Assembly (NCBI RefSeq): GCF_040581485.1
Contig: NC_090129.1
Span: 6,372,501-6,436,500 of the forward strand
Direction: 5' to 3'
Length of the DNA: 64,000 nucleotides
DNA from: Linepithema humile
Taxonomy: Eukaryota > Arthropoda > Insecta > Hymenoptera > Formicidae
Under the pieces are notes generated by a model. It did no database searches and was not told the origin of the DNA. It worked only from the letters and a program-made list of their open reading frames with translations. The translations under genes and the position numbers were made by a program. Shown here in pieces: positions 63,859 through 64,000 of this stretch (position 1 is the first letter of the stretch; each line of letters starts with the position of its first letter).

Positions 63859-64000
63859 ATGGTTCGCTTCAAAAACAGGTACGTTATTCATAATTGTTAC
63901 AATAATTTTATATTCATGATGATGTTGAACTTGATTAATAATGTACGAGATAAAGCAAATTACAATTTTGATAATTCTTCTATTATATCCATTTAGATAC
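63859..64000 (+). CDS. POP5: Probable POP5, RNase P/MRP protein subunit (5' end only)
   Basis: ATG at 63,859 opens MVRFKN followed by a split Arg codon at a donor (AG, then GTACGT at 63,879). An acceptor, ATCCATTTAG, ends at 63,996 and the exon starting at 63,997 reads A TAC, giving MVRFKNRY. This matches the highly conserved N-terminus of POP5 (MVRFK-x-RY), a subunit of nuclear RNase P and RNase MRP that processes tRNA and rRNA precursors. Only eight residues are visible before the window ends, so the identification depends on that short motif plus the correct splice phase. Confidence 0.6.

Noticed and set aside
1..64000. tRNA and rRNA genes
   Set aside because: Scanning by eye for B-box-like GGTTCGAAT sequences and rRNA cores gave nothing convincing; a covariance-model scan would be needed to exclude tRNAs.

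Overview
The window looks like nuclear DNA of an insect, most likely a hymenopteran and plausibly an ant. The reasons are AT-rich intergenic DNA, small introns with insect-type splice sites, an interstitial (TTAGG)n tract of the arthropod telomere type, many short palindromic MITE-like elements, and an eEF1A gene with phase-0 introns. No species can be named from the sequence alone. No bacterial, viral or CRISPR-like features were seen.

Layout. 1-3,090: no supported gene. 3,091-9,033 (+): exons of a gene I do not recognise, with a Ser/Pro-rich region, a coiled coil and a C-terminal module of four CxxC motifs; the model has an in-frame stop that needs explaining. 9,034-19,794: long AT-rich, gene-poor stretch (possible long 3' UTR and two MITEs). 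19,795-19,953: palindromic MITE. 21,857-23,980 (+): complete eEF1A (461 aa, four coding exons), with a box C/D snoRNA-like sequence in each of its three coding-region introns. 24,138-25,162: four consecutive fold-back repeats just downstream of eEF1A. 28,465-31,317 (-): heparan sulfate 3-O-sulfotransferase (362 aa, three coding exons, possible upstream ORF). 32,015-32,180: another fold-back element. 33,839-39,552 (-): SLC26-family sulfate/anion transporter (661 aa, ten coding exons). 44,361-44,740 (+): a TATA plus initiator promoter with CRE and E-box sites and no recognisable coding gene downstream. 52,113-58,459 (-): RIC1 (1,414 aa, twelve exons, one apparent GC-AG intron). 58,796-59,104: a MITE nested inside a second inverted-repeat element, followed by (TTAGG)4. 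59,954-62,799 (-): FGGY carbohydrate kinase (543 aa, ten exons). 63,859-64,000 (+): the first exons of a probable POP5 RNase P/MRP subunit gene, cut by the window end.

How the genes relate. Most are unrelated housekeeping genes: translation elongation, Golgi Rab6 exchange factor, pentulose kinase, RNase P. The sulfate/anion transporter and the heparan sulfate sulfotransferase are neighbours on the same strand and both belong to sulfate metabolism, but a shared role is only inference. eEF1A carries the most striking signal: three related box C/D RNA candidates sharing an identical 19-nt block. Exon boundaries were set by reading splice sites and checking that reading phase is kept across every junction; for eEF1A, the sulfotransferase, SLC26, RIC1 and FGGY all phases close and the protein lengths agree with their families.
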